From Polychytrium aggregatum (Eukaryota > Chytridiomycota > Chytridiomycetes > Polychytriales), in contig NW_026516218.1 in NCBI RefSeq assembly GCF_025602895.1, forward strand, positions 186,001-250,000: a stretch of DNA of 64,000 nucleotides, read 5' to 3'. Each line of letters starts with the position of its first letter. Position 1 is the stretch's first letter. Positions 9,301 to 20,634 of the stretch are shown one piece after another. Made by a program: the position numbers and the translations under genes. The notes under the pieces were generated by a model. The model was not told the origin of the DNA and made no database searches. It was given only the letters and a program-made list of their open reading frames with translations.

Positions 9301-9628
9301 GCCGAGATGGGTGCAAGAAAACGGGCTCGCCGCCCATTGGCGCCAACCCCGCCCGCGCATCTATCCGCCTGCCGCTGCGCTTGCCCAAAGGGCTCTGGGG
9401 GTCTGGGGGTGTTCTGGCAGATGGCTCACCTGTCCTTGACGATCTTGAGGTTGTTCTCAATGCGCTGGTAGTTGATGTACTGGCCCTTCTCGAGGTTCGA
9501 GATGGGAACCTGGGCAGCAGCAGAGGCAAAGGCTCTGGTGGAGATGATGCGAGAAGCGCCGCGGTGGGCAGACTGAGGGCGTCGGTAGCAAAGCGATGGG
9601 AGAGCAGACGGGCGGCCGTTAGAGACAT
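6392..9628 (-). CDS. ACO1: Aconitate hydratase, mitochondrial
   Basis: Multi-exon TCA-cycle enzyme (citrate to isocitrate). Blocks in gene order: [18 protein letters not shown] (to donor at 9429), [18 protein letters not shown] (9241-9104), [19 protein letters not shown] through [14 protein letters not shown] (8945-8520), [13 protein letters not shown] (8352-8083), [27 protein letters not shown] and [13 protein letters not shown] (7924-6837), and the last exon ending [14 protein letters not shown] (6654-6392). The Cys of GSCTNSS and the two of CGPC are the 4Fe-4S ligands. The Met at 9628 begins a plausible mitochondrial presequence ([13 protein letters not shown]), but its frame does not connect with the frame coding [20 protein letters not shown] in the same exon, so the start needs a small intron or a base correction. 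Family call is certain; 5' end is not. Confidence 0.93.
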
Positions 9629-11597
9629 GTTGTTTGGCAGGACAATACGGCGACTGCGCACCAGGTCGGTTCGTTGACAGTCAGCGTGGGATGAGCCCAG
9701 TCCAGGAAGGAGCGGGATGGCCATCGAGTCGCCAGGATCTTGGCCCACCAGCCGGCCACGATCGCATCCCATAACCAAGACGAGCTCTAACAACACCCGG
9801 AGACTGGTACTGCACGAGCGCACTCCATCCACCGAGCACTGGCCGGTTTCAGCAAACGGCAGTGCCGGGTGATTGAGGGAGGCGAGAGGCAGGGTGATGG
9901 TGGTGGTGCATATCTATCCGCATATCGACCTCCCCTGGCAGCGACGCGTGATGCAGATGGAGGGAAATGGAGGAGAATGGAGCGTGGAGCAAAGCAAGGC
10001 AGCCCAGAGGCGTAGCTACCTTCAGTTGCTGGGTCAGAAGCATCTTTCCTCAGAAGGAAGTAGGTCGGGTATGGGAGAAGGGAGGACTCGCGAAGAGGCA
10101 AAAAAAAAGTCGACACCGATAAGATGGGGGTGTGGCGATCGGAGGTTTGATATTTATGCGGCCACGGGGTGGCTGGAACCGGCGAGGCAATTCATTTTGC
10201 AGCACAGAGCGCGGCAGAAAAGAGAGAGAAAAAAAAAATGAAACGATAAGCAGGCGTGCCTGTGGGCGTGCCTGTGGGCGCGAGCAAGGCCGTTGTTTGG
10301 TCTGGAGACCTCGCAGGCGCGGCGGCGAATGTGATTTCGGGCGGTGGGGCGGCCTGATTGGCGGGCGGGGCGGCTGCTGCGCATGTGGCGGCGAGGGGGC
10401 GGGGCGGCGAGAGCGGCGAGAGAGCGACGAGAGCGAGCGAGAGAGACGCCGTCGATTGGTGAACGTCGATTGCCGCGTATCAGTTAGCGAATGTCAATTG
10501 CCGAGTATCAAATGGCGAATGTCAATCGTTGAACACCAATGTGTGAACATCAATCGTTGAGCGTCCGCGCCAAGTGCTCCAATGCAGCCGCCACGAACAT
10601 CCATCCACCGCCATCGCCGTGTCGTTATCGCCGTCGCAGGCAGCAAGGTGTCCGTGGCGGCATGGTCTGCAGGCCCGCCGGCCTTGGTCTGGAGACCTCT
10701 CCCACCGGCCTGCAGACCAAATGCGGCTGGTCTCCAGACCGCTCCCGCCAGCCTGCAGACCTTGCACAACGGGTCTCCAGACCAGCCCTGTGCCACCGCT
10801 GCCCCGGCCCGCCCGCGCACAGGCGTCTTGCTGTGCGCATCCTGTCCACTCGCCTTTGGGCCCAGACAGGACCCCGCCACAGCAGGGGGACAGATCGCAC
10901 TGCCGAGGGAGCGCCGACTCCTGCTTCTGCCTGCCTGCGTCGGCCCTCGCTGCTCGGGCTGCGGCTCCTGTCGTCTGCACATCGCTGAAGAGCTCCACCG
11001 CCTCAGTCCCGGCGCATCCGATGTGCAAATCGCCGTGGCTCTTCACATGCACGCCGCGCGACCACCTCCACCTTCGCACAGCGTCCGCTGCCTGTGGATC
11101 GCTCAACCGGCCAATCGCCCGCCGGAGAGCGTCGCACAAGATGCTTCCCACACGCCTCCGTTCGTGCGCCCTTGCTTGTGTGGGATGGGCGAGGCCGATC
11201 GATCTGGCCGAATGACTCCGATCGGCGCTCGCACTGATGGGAGGGACTCGGCCGATGAGATACTGGAGTCTCGGACCAACTCGATGGGACGGACAGCCGA
11301 GAAAAGGATTTGACCCACTTGGTTGGTGTTGGCGAGATGACATCGTGGTATACGATGTGATCGGAACACGAACGAACGGTGTGTCCTATTGTCGTTTCAA
11401 CATGCCGCACACCTGCTCGGCGCGGGCTCCCCAATGTTCTTGCCGGCTCGCTTCTGCACAGCATGCTCTGGCGCCACAGCGGCTCGTCATGACTCCGGGC
11501 ATGTGCAGAAGGACGACCAAGCCAGCCAAGTCAGCGCATGTCTCCTCCCACTACCTCGTTCGCCTCCCAAAAAATAGCCGCAGGCACCGCATCGGCC
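9629..11597. other. ~2 kb gene-poor spacer between aconitase and ATG9
   Basis: Contains the 5' leader/promoter of aconitase (AT-rich ATAAATATC on the minus strand near 10150), A-runs at 10100 and 10230, a GC-rich stretch 10310-10440 and an inverted-repeat cluster at 10299-10783. Open frames here are low-complexity and carry no recognisable domain, so I call no gene. Confidence 0.5.
10299..10783. repeat. Scattered 12-mer GGTCTGGAGACC and its inverse
   Basis: Four exact copies: GGTCTGGAGACC at 10299-10310 and 10686-10697, and its reverse complement GGTCTCCAGACC at 10729-10740 and 10772-10783, with CTGCAGACC variants in between. Able to form hairpins; no function known. Confidence 0.7.
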
Positions 11598-14500
11598 TCA
11601 GTACACCGTGCGGTTGTTCTCGTAGATTGCGTCCAGGAGCGCAAAGAGTCCATCGGTGAGCTGTGGGACGTGGCCGTTGTCGAGCAGCTCCGATGCCCCC
11701 AGCTGGGACTCGGCGCCATATCGCATGCGCAAGGTCGAATCCGCGGGCCCGTCGCTTCGTCCCGAGCCAGAGGCTGCGTTTGGATTGAGACGCGATTCAT
11801 CCAGAGCGGCTCGCTGCAAGGGACATGGTCACAGAGCACATGGCCGCAAGACATGGACCGCACAAGATCATGTAGAATCGAGTCAGTGAAACGCGAGACA
11901 ATCCGAGCCGGCCTCGAGGCATCGCCAGCACCACCAGCATCGCCAGCATCGCCAATATCGATTTGCACTTCCTACCTTGCCGGCATCGAGCTTGTCGGTC
12001 GGGAAGAACATGAGCCTGCTGTCGGCGGTTCTGGACATGATGTTCGACAGGTACATGGATCCCTCCATGTTGTTGGGCTCCCAGTCGGGGTTGTGCAGCT
12101 GCAGCAAACCGTGGTGTGGCAGTTGTCAAAGTCGGCTCAAGCCCACAATAGCCCCTCCCCTGTGCAATCAAGCAGTCCAGAGATCGGGGCTCCGAGTGCG
12201 TCTCGGTGCTGCCCGGAAATCGTGCCAGTAGAGTCTCAGATCCTCACCTTGAAGTTCAAAAACGACTGCTCCATCTTGCCGCCTTTGGACATGAAATAAT
12301 CGTCTTGGGTTCCGGTGGGGGCGCCGTACTGGAGAGATGCGGTTCACAAAGAATGGCAAATGTCGTTGCCCAACACCGGGTCACAGGGGGGGAACAGGGT
12401 CAGTCGGATGAGCAGTGTCGTGACTCGACAAGCACCTCCAACCATGAGACTGGACCCGGACCGAATGTCATCACAGGGCTCAATGCACCTACCATGGAGT
12501 TGCCGTGCTTCTTGAAGTCAAACACCGCAAACGAGCAGACGTGGCCAAGCGACTCCTCATGGACCGTAAAGTTCCGGAAAAAGTCAATGATCGCCTCGCA
12601 ACTCTTGGGCAGCGAGAAGCAAAAGATCAGCGGCACCAGGAAGATGCTCAGGATCTCTTTGAGGAAGGTCGCGACCTTGATGTCAAACAGCGACGAGAAC
12701 TCGGTTTTGACCTACGAACAATGACAGCGTGAGATATCGACAATGTGTCGGTCAACCTCTTGATGTACTACATGCCCATCAAGTGCATCCCCGCAAGGAC
12801 AGAAATCTATCCCAGCAGCGACAATCCTTTCCAGCAGTAGCAGCAGCAGCACACTCATGCTGGCCAGCTTGACAAATGCGAGGCGCAGCCAAACCGCAGA
12901 CGACTTTGCTGTCGACTCTCGGCTGCGCTCACCTCCTCGGTGTGGAGCCTCTTTTTCCACTCCGGCGGGAGATAGTGGGTATCGTTTGCAACCGTCCGGA
13001 TCAGCCGCTCGGGCTCGAAGAGCGTGTACTCGGCGGGGACCATGCCGCGACTCACGGCCAGGATCGATCCGAAGATGCCGATGTAGAACAGGACGGAGCC
13101 ACCAGGGTGGAGCTCAAAGCCGAGCAGAATGTCTTGATCTACGAGTGTGATCACCGTCAACACCGCAGCAAACGATCCTGCTATGAACGACACAAATCTG
13201 GAGAGTTGTTGTGTCTGTGAGCATGGTGGTGCCTCGCTGCTCCGTGTGTCCATCGGCCAGTTCCGCGCCCACGCCATGATTGTGGGCGAGGCACAGCGAC
13301 ACAGACGTTCCGTGATCACAGCAATCGACTCACCTGGCCAGAATGATCATCCACTCCTTGGGAAACTGCTCGAGATACTTGACCGCGTTCTCGTAGCTTC
13401 GGTTCATCCGCTCTTGCAGCAGATGAGGAAGCTCGTTGAACTCGCGGAATCGCCAAGCCGCCTCGGGCGTGTACTGCCGAGCGCTGATCTTTCCGGGGTT
13501 TTTTTGGAACTCCTGTTTCGGTCGGGGGACATTGCCAGTGATCAGGGTACCGAGCACCGCGACGGGTTTATCCCTCCACCCAAACCGGCAGCAGCATCTT
13601 TGGCGGCGGATGACGCTGGCTTGTCATATTCACCTACCTCGGCATATCGGAAGAAAAAGTACATGACCAGCAAAATGACAAGGAAGGGCGAGACAACCAG
13701 GTTGATGATGCCCATCGTGATGAAACGCTGTCGGAGCCTGCAGGGAAGTGCAAGGAGTGTTGATTGACTGCTGCTTTCCTTCCCTCTTCACAGTGGTATC
13801 CAAAGCACTGAGGTCACCCGCCAACAGCACTCCATGAGTGCCATATGCAATGCTACCCGAAGCCACAACCTAGTTGATATCCCCATTTCTGTCGCATTAA
13901 CTTTGGCCGAGCCCCGGGAGATACGTACCCATTGATCAGCGCCTCCCTGGTAAGGCCGTCCGGAAGATCGTTCGAAAGCCAGAAGGAGCACACACGTCAG
14001 TGTCAGTTCCAAGGCAAATTGAACGCAGTATGCGATAGCGGTGCAATCGGCATCAGCACCAGACAGAGAATGCCAGACAGAACAAAGTAGTGCCTATCTG
14101 TGTGTGTGTGCGTGCAATCGAACAGGCTCAAACAATCAAAAGTCAAAGGACGTTCCCGTACCTGTTCCTGTCCTTCAGGAAGTGCTTGCGCATCCTTCCT
14201 TTCTCGTCAAAGATATAGTAGAAGATGCAAAACTGCAGGTTCCACTCAATGATCTTTGTCAGGAACATGCGGCTGCCAAAGAACGGCAGGAATGGCACCT
14301 TCAGATCAAGAAGATCCTTGTTGAAGAGCGCAATCATATAGTTGTCGTATCGCATGATTCGGTTGGCGATGATGTACGAGTCCAAGTTGCCGTGTCGAGT
14401 GTCTGCGCTGGTGTTGTTGATTTCCAGGATCCGGGCGACGACATCCCGCCATTTGATGGTCTGCAGCTCAGACTGAACAGCAGGGTGAGCATCACAAATG

Positions 14501-16867
14501 TCAGAGCCGGGATGGGGCTTTCGCAGGACGGGGAGCTCGTGCTGTGGTGAACCCTCACTGTGCTCTGGGCAGCCACATTATCGCTAGGGTCGAGGTGTCA
14601 AAAGGCAGAAAGCACAGGACTCACGTTTCCGATTCCGAGCAGATCCACATAGAAGGCGTTGACCTCGAACAACTTGGGAATGTCCATAATGAGCCTCGCC
14701 ATTTGATAGACCCACCAGATGATAAAGATGATCATTGTGGTGTAAGGAATGCCATGGATCCTGCGCAATCATCAGCATCGCGTCCATGAAGACGAGTTAG
14801 AAGCCGGTTCGCATGCTTGCTCGTTACTACCACTACCACCGCTACTGCTGCTGCTACCACCACTACTGCTGTTGCTGCTTCCCGCAATCAATATGCCTTC
14901 GCCGCGGATCCAACAGCCCCTGTGAACCATTTCGCTGCCTATCGACTCTTTGCCTTGCACTATATCGCCCCCTACCTGCTGACGCAGTTTTGGTGCACGA
15001 CCTCGTAGAGGTATTTTTTGTCGTGAATCAACGGATAGTCGATGCAGTAGAACAGAAACGTGGAGAACACGACGATAAACGCCAGGATGCTGTGGGGCCG
15101 GCGTGGAAATGGTCATAGGTACGGAAAAAACATCGTGAGAATCTCTGGAGGTCACCTATCTGCTCGTGACTTGCGCCTGAGCCAACACCGGCAACCCTGG
15201 ACGATGGCAGCTCAACCTCATGCAAACGGACCATAGGATGCTCCTCGACTCATACCGCCTGCAGGGTGCAGATCGACGACTTACAACAAGTTCGTGAAGC
15301 GGGCCAAGATAATCGCATAGACACCCTTGCCGGTGTAGTGATAGTAGACCTGGCCATGAATGAGTCGGTACATCACATAGTGAGATTGGCGCAATCGGAC
15401 AGCACTACACCCACGTATCAGATCCATCTCTGATATCACCCATCATAGCGACGAAGCGTCGCAGTATACTGCTGACCAGGACGAGCACGTTTCCTTGGAT
15501 CAATACTCGGGTCCCTCCGAGTTGACGTTAGAGTCCTTCTGCCTCTCCTTGCTCCTCGTCACAAGAGGCATATGTGATGCTTACCCTAGACAGAAACTGG
15601 TCCAGATCTCGAACTTCAACCCAGATGCGATATGCGCGCTCCCGGGCCTCAAGGGTTGCCCGGGTGACCCGAGGATGTTGGGTGGATGCTGCTGATGGAG
15701 ACGTCGGCGCCCCTCCGTCACCGTGGGCACCTCGACGGGCACGGGGCCGAGGATACGGCAGCCCCAGTCCCCGCCGCAGGAGCTTTGCTGTTTTGCGAAG
15801 GTGCGAGCCCAGCAGCGACCGATACATCGGGGACGGACGCTCGCCTCGAGCCTCGAGACCTGACCGGATGGCTCGCGGGCGAACTGGGTCCATTTCGATC
15901 ATGAGCGACTGAGAAGCTTCGCCGCTGTCCGAATCATCATCGTCGTCATAGTTATCGCTACGGTCGTCATCCTCGTCATCTTCGTCGGAATAGTGGTGGG
16001 TAACGACGTTGGAGAATCGGTACGGCGCCGACGGATGCGGCACGGCGCTTGGGTCCGACTGGGGAACGACAATCGATATTCGGGCCGGGGGAGGTCCTCC
16101 GGATGTCTGCGGGATTGCATGGCTGCCAGCGGCTCCACGGCTTAGAATGCCTACAGCGGCCGAGCACCAAGAGTCCGTGATTAGTCGAGCACCGCTGTGG
16201 ATGCAGTAACACCACCGGAGCCACCGGAGACGAGCACAAGAGGGACCCTGCTCTTCCTTGGAGCAGCCAAGCGTGCAGCGACTGGGTGCAGAACGCCCTG
16301 CATCGACGACATACCAACGGGCTGGCCAAATGATTGCCTCGGGTCGACGGCACCCAGTGGCACTTCGCTTTCGACAGGCCCCATGAGGGGACCAAAGTGG
16401 GTATAGGCGCCACTGTCGCGGCTTGGTGGCGACATCGACAGGCCCGCTGACGGGCCAAATGGTGGGCGAGAGGCAGAGTCATACTGCGGAAAGAGGATGC
16501 CTGCTTGGCCCTGGAAACTTGGAGGCGGGGGTGGTGTCGGCCTCGATACAGGGCCGGCAAGAGGACCGGAAAGGGGACCTGCGCGAGTGTCGGCAAATTG
16601 TGTCGGGTCAGGGGCGGTGGCGGTCTGGTCCTCTTGGAAGGACAGCAACGGAAAGTCTGAGCCTTGGTTGTCCAAGAGAAGCGACGGGGGCGGGCCGTCG
16701 TCGTCGTCATCGTCATCGTCGTCCAAGATGCTGTTTCTTGGCGAGCGGTCGGATTGTGGGAAAGCCGGAGCGACATTGAAGGGCGGAAGCGCCGAGAGCG
16801 GATTTGGTGATGCCGGGAACTTGGAAAGGGGGCTGCTCGATGGGGGCGTCTTGGAGTGAGGATCCAT
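11598..16867 (-). CDS. ATG9: Autophagy-related protein 9 (lipid scramblase)
   Basis: About 12 exons on the minus strand. Exon 1 starts at 16867 (MDPHSKTPPSS) and codes a Pro/Ser-rich disordered tail; it ends near 16212 and resumes at 16150 (intron with CTAAT branch site). Exon 2 ends in YRIWVEVRDLDQFLSRV (donor 15584). Then YYHYTGKGVYAIILARF (15349-15285), LIHDKKYLYEVVHQN (to 14976), PKLFEVNAFYVDLLGIGN (~14760-14625), IANRIMRYDNYMIALFN (~14467-14163), ITMGIINLVVSPFLVIL (~13735-13640), ARQYTPEAAWRFREFNELPH (~13500), SFAAVLTVITLVDQDILLG and FEPERLIRTVANDTHYLPPEW (13200-12930), and IIDFFRNFTVHEESLG (12600-12500), ending ALLDAIYENNRTVY at 11598. These are the conserved core blocks of ATG9, which moves lipid at the growing phagophore. 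Some small exons are placed only approximately. Confidence 0.9.
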
Positions 16868-17453
16868 TATCAGCGGCGCTGGTGGTGAGATGGGCGGGAT
16901 GGCTGGGTGGGACTCGGGAATAGAACCAAACTGCGCGAAATGCAGGCGAGGGATGCAGCAGTGTGGGTATTGGACACTGAGACGAGCTGGGAATTGGATG
17001 CCGAATCGAACCGGGAGTCGAGTTGAGAACTGGGTTTGGAACGGGGGCGGGAATCGAATGCAGAGAGAGCCGAGGCTGATGAGGAAGGGCTTCCCAGCAG
17101 GGCAGATGGAGGAAGAGCGACAGGCAAGCAGGATGGGGCAACGACCCTGGCTTGGAGTGCGGAGCGTTCGGGCATGTCCGGCCACGAGGACAGCAACGCC
17201 GCCCGGACTGTGCCGCATCGCACTGTTTGCAGGCCGACGGCGAGTCAAATCCAGCACCATGAACCCACACGGCCGAGGCTCATGGCGCACGGCATCGCAC
17301 TGCTGCTGTCGGCCGCTGGAGTCTCGGCTCTCGTATAATTCCTTGCAACAGTCCCGCAGCAGCCTCGCAAGCAGGCATTTTGTCGCCGTGCTAGCGCCAT
17401 GCGTCCAGCGATGATCAGGAATCGACTTCTGTGGCGATCGACAGACACCCGCT
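16868..17453. other. Spacer between ATG9 start and the SWP1 stop
   Basis: About 590 bases with the ATG9 promoter. The ATG9 frame stays open upstream of 16867, but the reading (repeated FDS/RFGIQFPARL-like segments) is low-complexity and has no family match. No TATA box stood out. Confidence 0.4.
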
Positions 17454-18705
17454 TTATTTGTTGCCAGCAATGCGTCTGTTGTGGCGAAGAACGAGCGCCT
17501 GTCGTCCGATGATGAGTGTGGCCACGGCGAGCACACTGCCGTAGCCAAGGAACTGGAACAGGTTCAGGCGCACCCAGTAAAAGTAGAACAGCGTAAACCA
17601 CGAGACAAAGGTGCCGATAAAGGCCACGCCAAAGACCGAGTGGCCGACCGAGGCAAAGAGCTCTCGTACGTTGGCACCCAGGAAGCTCCATGCGCCGAGC
17701 AGAAGCACCCAAGGAGCGATCGAAAGCAGGGCAAAGACCTGGGAAATGAGAGGAAGGGGCTGCTTCTCGTCAGGTCGGAAGACGTGGTGGATTTCGGGGA
17801 GAGGGCCGTAGTGCTCGCCGTAGCTGTGCTTGACAAAGAACTCGGGGTCGGCGGGGAAGCTGAGGTTGACGTTGCCGATGGGATAGACCACGCCAGCTTG
17901 GTCAAAGCGGCCGACACTGATGGCGACGGCATAGACGCCGGGCTGGCCCTTGAAGGTCTCCTGGATGGCCTTGCTGCCCAGGGTCTGCGCGGCACCGCCG
18001 CAGATCAAAACTGTCAGCACGACGAGACATTGCAGGAAGCCAGGATCGGCCGCAGGTGCCTCAGGCCGCGACATCGTCGTCACTCACCAGGTCGATTTTG
18101 CGGAGCCCAGCAGCGCCGCTGGGGCTTTCCAGAACCAAGGTCGTAGGCAGCTGGCTGCCGGCGTGGACAAAGGTGACAAAGGTGGCCCGAGAGTCGAGGC
18201 CCTTGCCGTTGTCGTCCTTGGTCAGGGCAGAGATCGAGAGCTGCTCGTCGACCTCGACGGCGACAATGTCATCGAGCTGCTTCGGGTATTTGAGGCTGGA
18301 GGGTGCCGGGACGGGTCGCCGAGCGGATCGGTGTGTCAGCGGGATCGGTCGATGGTTGATCAAGACGCACACGAGTCGAGCATGCGCGAGCAAGCATGGA
18401 ACGGCGTCCTATCGCCAACCAGGCCGAATAAAGGCCATGCTCGACAGTCGCGAAGAAGAAGCCACCCGCGACGGAGAACAACCAGCGCCCCCCCCCCGGC
18501 AGCCATCCACGGCGCTGTGTTTCTCCGCTTGCACCAGATCAGCATGACGATCGCCGGCGCACACCTACGTTTGTGTGAGTTTTGGGCCGCTGGCGCTGGC
18601 GACACGAATCGCCACTTCCGAGACATGGACTTTGGCAGAGGCAAGAGCGACGAGCGCTGCCAGGACGATGCACAGCAGGACAGAGATACGGCTTGGGACA
18701 CCCAT
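17454..18705 (-). CDS. SWP1: Ribophorin II / Swp1, oligosaccharyltransferase subunit
   Basis: Three exons: 18705-18569, 18295-18088 and 17984-17454, with donors GTAGGT and GTGAGT, giving 291 residues, close to the usual length of the short fungal form. The N-terminus MGVPSRISVLLCIVLAALV is a signal peptide. The middle is a beta-rich luminal domain (FVTFVHAGSQLPTTLVLES). The C-terminal part has PLPEIHHVFRPDEKQPLP, the ribophorin II signature before the membrane region, followed by three hydrophobic segments (LLSIAPWVLLLGAW, VFGVAFIGTFVSWFTLFYF, LGYGSVLAVATLIIG). It acts in the ER membrane in N-glycosylation. Exon joins keep frame throughout. Confidence 0.9.
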
Positions 18706-18835
18706 GGCGGCTCGTTGGACGGGTCCGGTGGGGAGGCGAGCCTGGATAGCAGGGCGCTCCTCGAGATGGCTGAGAAAACGAGGCCGACAGGATCCAGAGC
18801 GCAGATTTCAGAATCTCGGCTGGGGTTGCGCGGCG

Positions 18836-18876
18836 GTGTGTGTGTGTGTGTGTGAGCGTGTGTGTGTGTGCTGGCT
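18836..18876. repeat. GT dinucleotide microsatellite
   Basis: (GT)n tract interrupted once by AGC, in the divergent promoter region between SWP1 and the BTB-like gene. Confidence 0.9.
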
Positions 18877-19128
18877 AGGGCTTTGGTTAGGGCTGCACAG
18901 GGTCAGGGCGCGGTGTGAAGGGGCAAGGGGACCACGGAGATGTGAAGGGCCAAGGAGATGCGAAAGGCCATGGAGGACCAAGAGCTGCTGGATGCTGCAG
19001 CCACAGTGGAATGGATGCTCTCCTGGTAGGCTCGTCTCTTCGCAGGAACTACATATACCTCGCTGACAGCACCATCCAGCTGCAGCAAGCGCTCGAGAAC
19101 CCAGACAGATTGAGGAACAACCGCAACC

Positions 19129-20178
19129 ATGTGTCCCAACACCGGCTCCGGAGCCACCAAATGCTATCTCTCTGTCACCGCGCTCTCTTCCCACGGCCCC
19201 AACGCCATACTCAACGCCTACGAGGCCAACTACAGAGTCACGCACTATCAGGCCCAGCAGCTGTCGCTCTTCTCGCACTTTTTCGAGCAGATACAGCGCC
19301 AGGATGGATGTGCAAGGCGTCCAGCAGAAGCGCATTTGTCTCCAAATGACCTGGCGCCCACCATACGCATCTCGCTTCCGATGCCCATGCATTTTGATGC
19401 GCTCCTCCACTGGCTCTACCACCAAGACGATGAAGCCATTCACCAAGCGCTCGATGGGGACGCCGACTCGGACTCTCTCGTGCTGTACTTTGGCTTGATC
19501 GAGAATGCTCGGTATCTCCTTGTTCAAGACAGCTTCTTCGAGGCCCTTGGTGTCTGGACGGGCCGCCGCTGGTCTCGTCTCTCACTCCACCTCCATCCCA
19601 AGTTCACCCACTTCCACATCCCCGAGCCCCTCATTGTGGCGGCTGTGTTGGCGGTTCCATACTCCTGCTGGCTGTATGACAGCGTCGATACACAGATGCT
19701 CGACAAGTGGGCCAACGACAATAGGTTCAAGCACAGCAAGATTACCAAGCGTCTGGGCCTGGCTTCTGGGACTGGATTCCAGCGGTTGGCTGCACAAAAC
19801 CCATCTGGGCCCCCCACGACGGACTCTGAAGCGACCTTGCACCGATTCGGCGCACCTGTGGCCAAGGGTCATCAAGACGACCACTCGATTCTCGATCTTT
19901 ACATCACTCCAGACATCGTCGGTACGCACTGCCGAGGTCTGGAGAGGCACGAGGTTACTGACGACGCCGAAAGCGACACCTTGCGTGGTGCTGACGTTGA
20001 GGATGAAGACTCGGATATCCTGAACCAAAGCTGGCCGGGCTCGAAACGAAGCCTGGCTGCACTCGCCTCCGGAGACCGCGCCGGATCGGCGAAAGGCGGC
20101 ATCCTACAGAGTGCCCTGGATACAGTGGCCATGACCGGGAGCAAGATCAAGGGCCTGGGCTACCGTCTGAAGCTGTAG
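19129..20178 (+). CDS. BTB/POZ-like hypothetical protein
   Basis: Single open frame of 349 residues. Residues ~45-150 (HFFEQIQRQDGC, RISLPMPMHFDALLHWLYHQ, LVLYFGLIENARYLLVQDS) resemble the BTB-like fold of fungal proteins in which a short peptide interval is followed by a helical pair, but the similarity is weak. The C-terminal half (from ~200) is acidic and Ser-rich, ending in a basic KIKGLGYRLKL. No signal peptide or membrane segment. It is divergent from SWP1 across ~420 bp. Function unknown; the BTB label is a low-confidence inference. Confidence 0.5.
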   Translation: MCPNTGSGATKCYLSVTALSSHGPNAILNAYEANYRVTHYQAQQLSLFSHFFEQIQRQDGCARRPAEAHLSPNDLAPTIRISLPMPMHFDALLHWLYHQDDEAIHQALDGDADSDSLVLYFGLIENARYLLVQDSFFEALGVWTGRRWSRLSLHLHPKFTHFHIPEPLIVAAVLAVPYSCWLYDSVDTQMLDKWANDNRFKHSKITKRLGLASGTGFQRLAAQNPSGPPTTDSEATLHRFGAPVAKGHQDDHSILDLYITPDIVGTHCRGLERHEVTDDAESDTLRGADVEDEDSDILNQSWPGSKRSLAALASGDRAGSAKGGILQSALDTVAMTGSKIKGLGYRLKL

Positions 20179-20634
20179 CGGCCAGAAATGCACCCTCCGG
20201 TGCTGCCACTCAAGTGCCAGTTGATCTCACGGTGGCTCGACTAACCAGACCTTATCGTCTCGAGCGCCACAGGTTCAGTCGTCAATTTGGAAGGAGGAGG
20301 GATCCTGTGTGCATGCGACACATGGTGTTGGATTGTAACAATAGATTCCGTTGATAGTTGAATGGACTTTTGGTGCATCGTCCCGGTGTTGCTTGATATG
20401 AACAGGCAAGATGCGTGCCGATATTGTCCGAGGGGCCGCTGCGGATCCATGGGATCTACGAGACTCATGGTTCTCATGGATACTTTGTGTACTGTGCTTC
20501 ATGAGCCCCATAGCTGCCCACCACGCCACCAACTCACTGTCTCTGACTGGATTCTGCACCCGCACAGCCCTGGGCTGTCCAGCGTCGCTGATGACGTGCA
20601 TGCGGTGATATCCGTGGACGCAGATGCATCCAAT
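20179..20634. other. Convergent 3' region, no gene seen
   Basis: 456 bases between the stops of the BTB-like gene and the TraB-like gene. I see no coding signature or repeat. Confidence 0.5.

Noticed and set aside
10522-11343. 273-codon minus-strand ORF in the aconitase-ATG9 spacer
   Set aside because: Arg/Gly/Ser-rich translation over inverted repeats, no domain and no convincing start or splice context.
16181-17548. Separate 455-residue gene upstream of ATG9
   Set aside because: The part from 16867 downward joins in frame across a small intron to ATG9; the upstream part is unsupported low-complexity.
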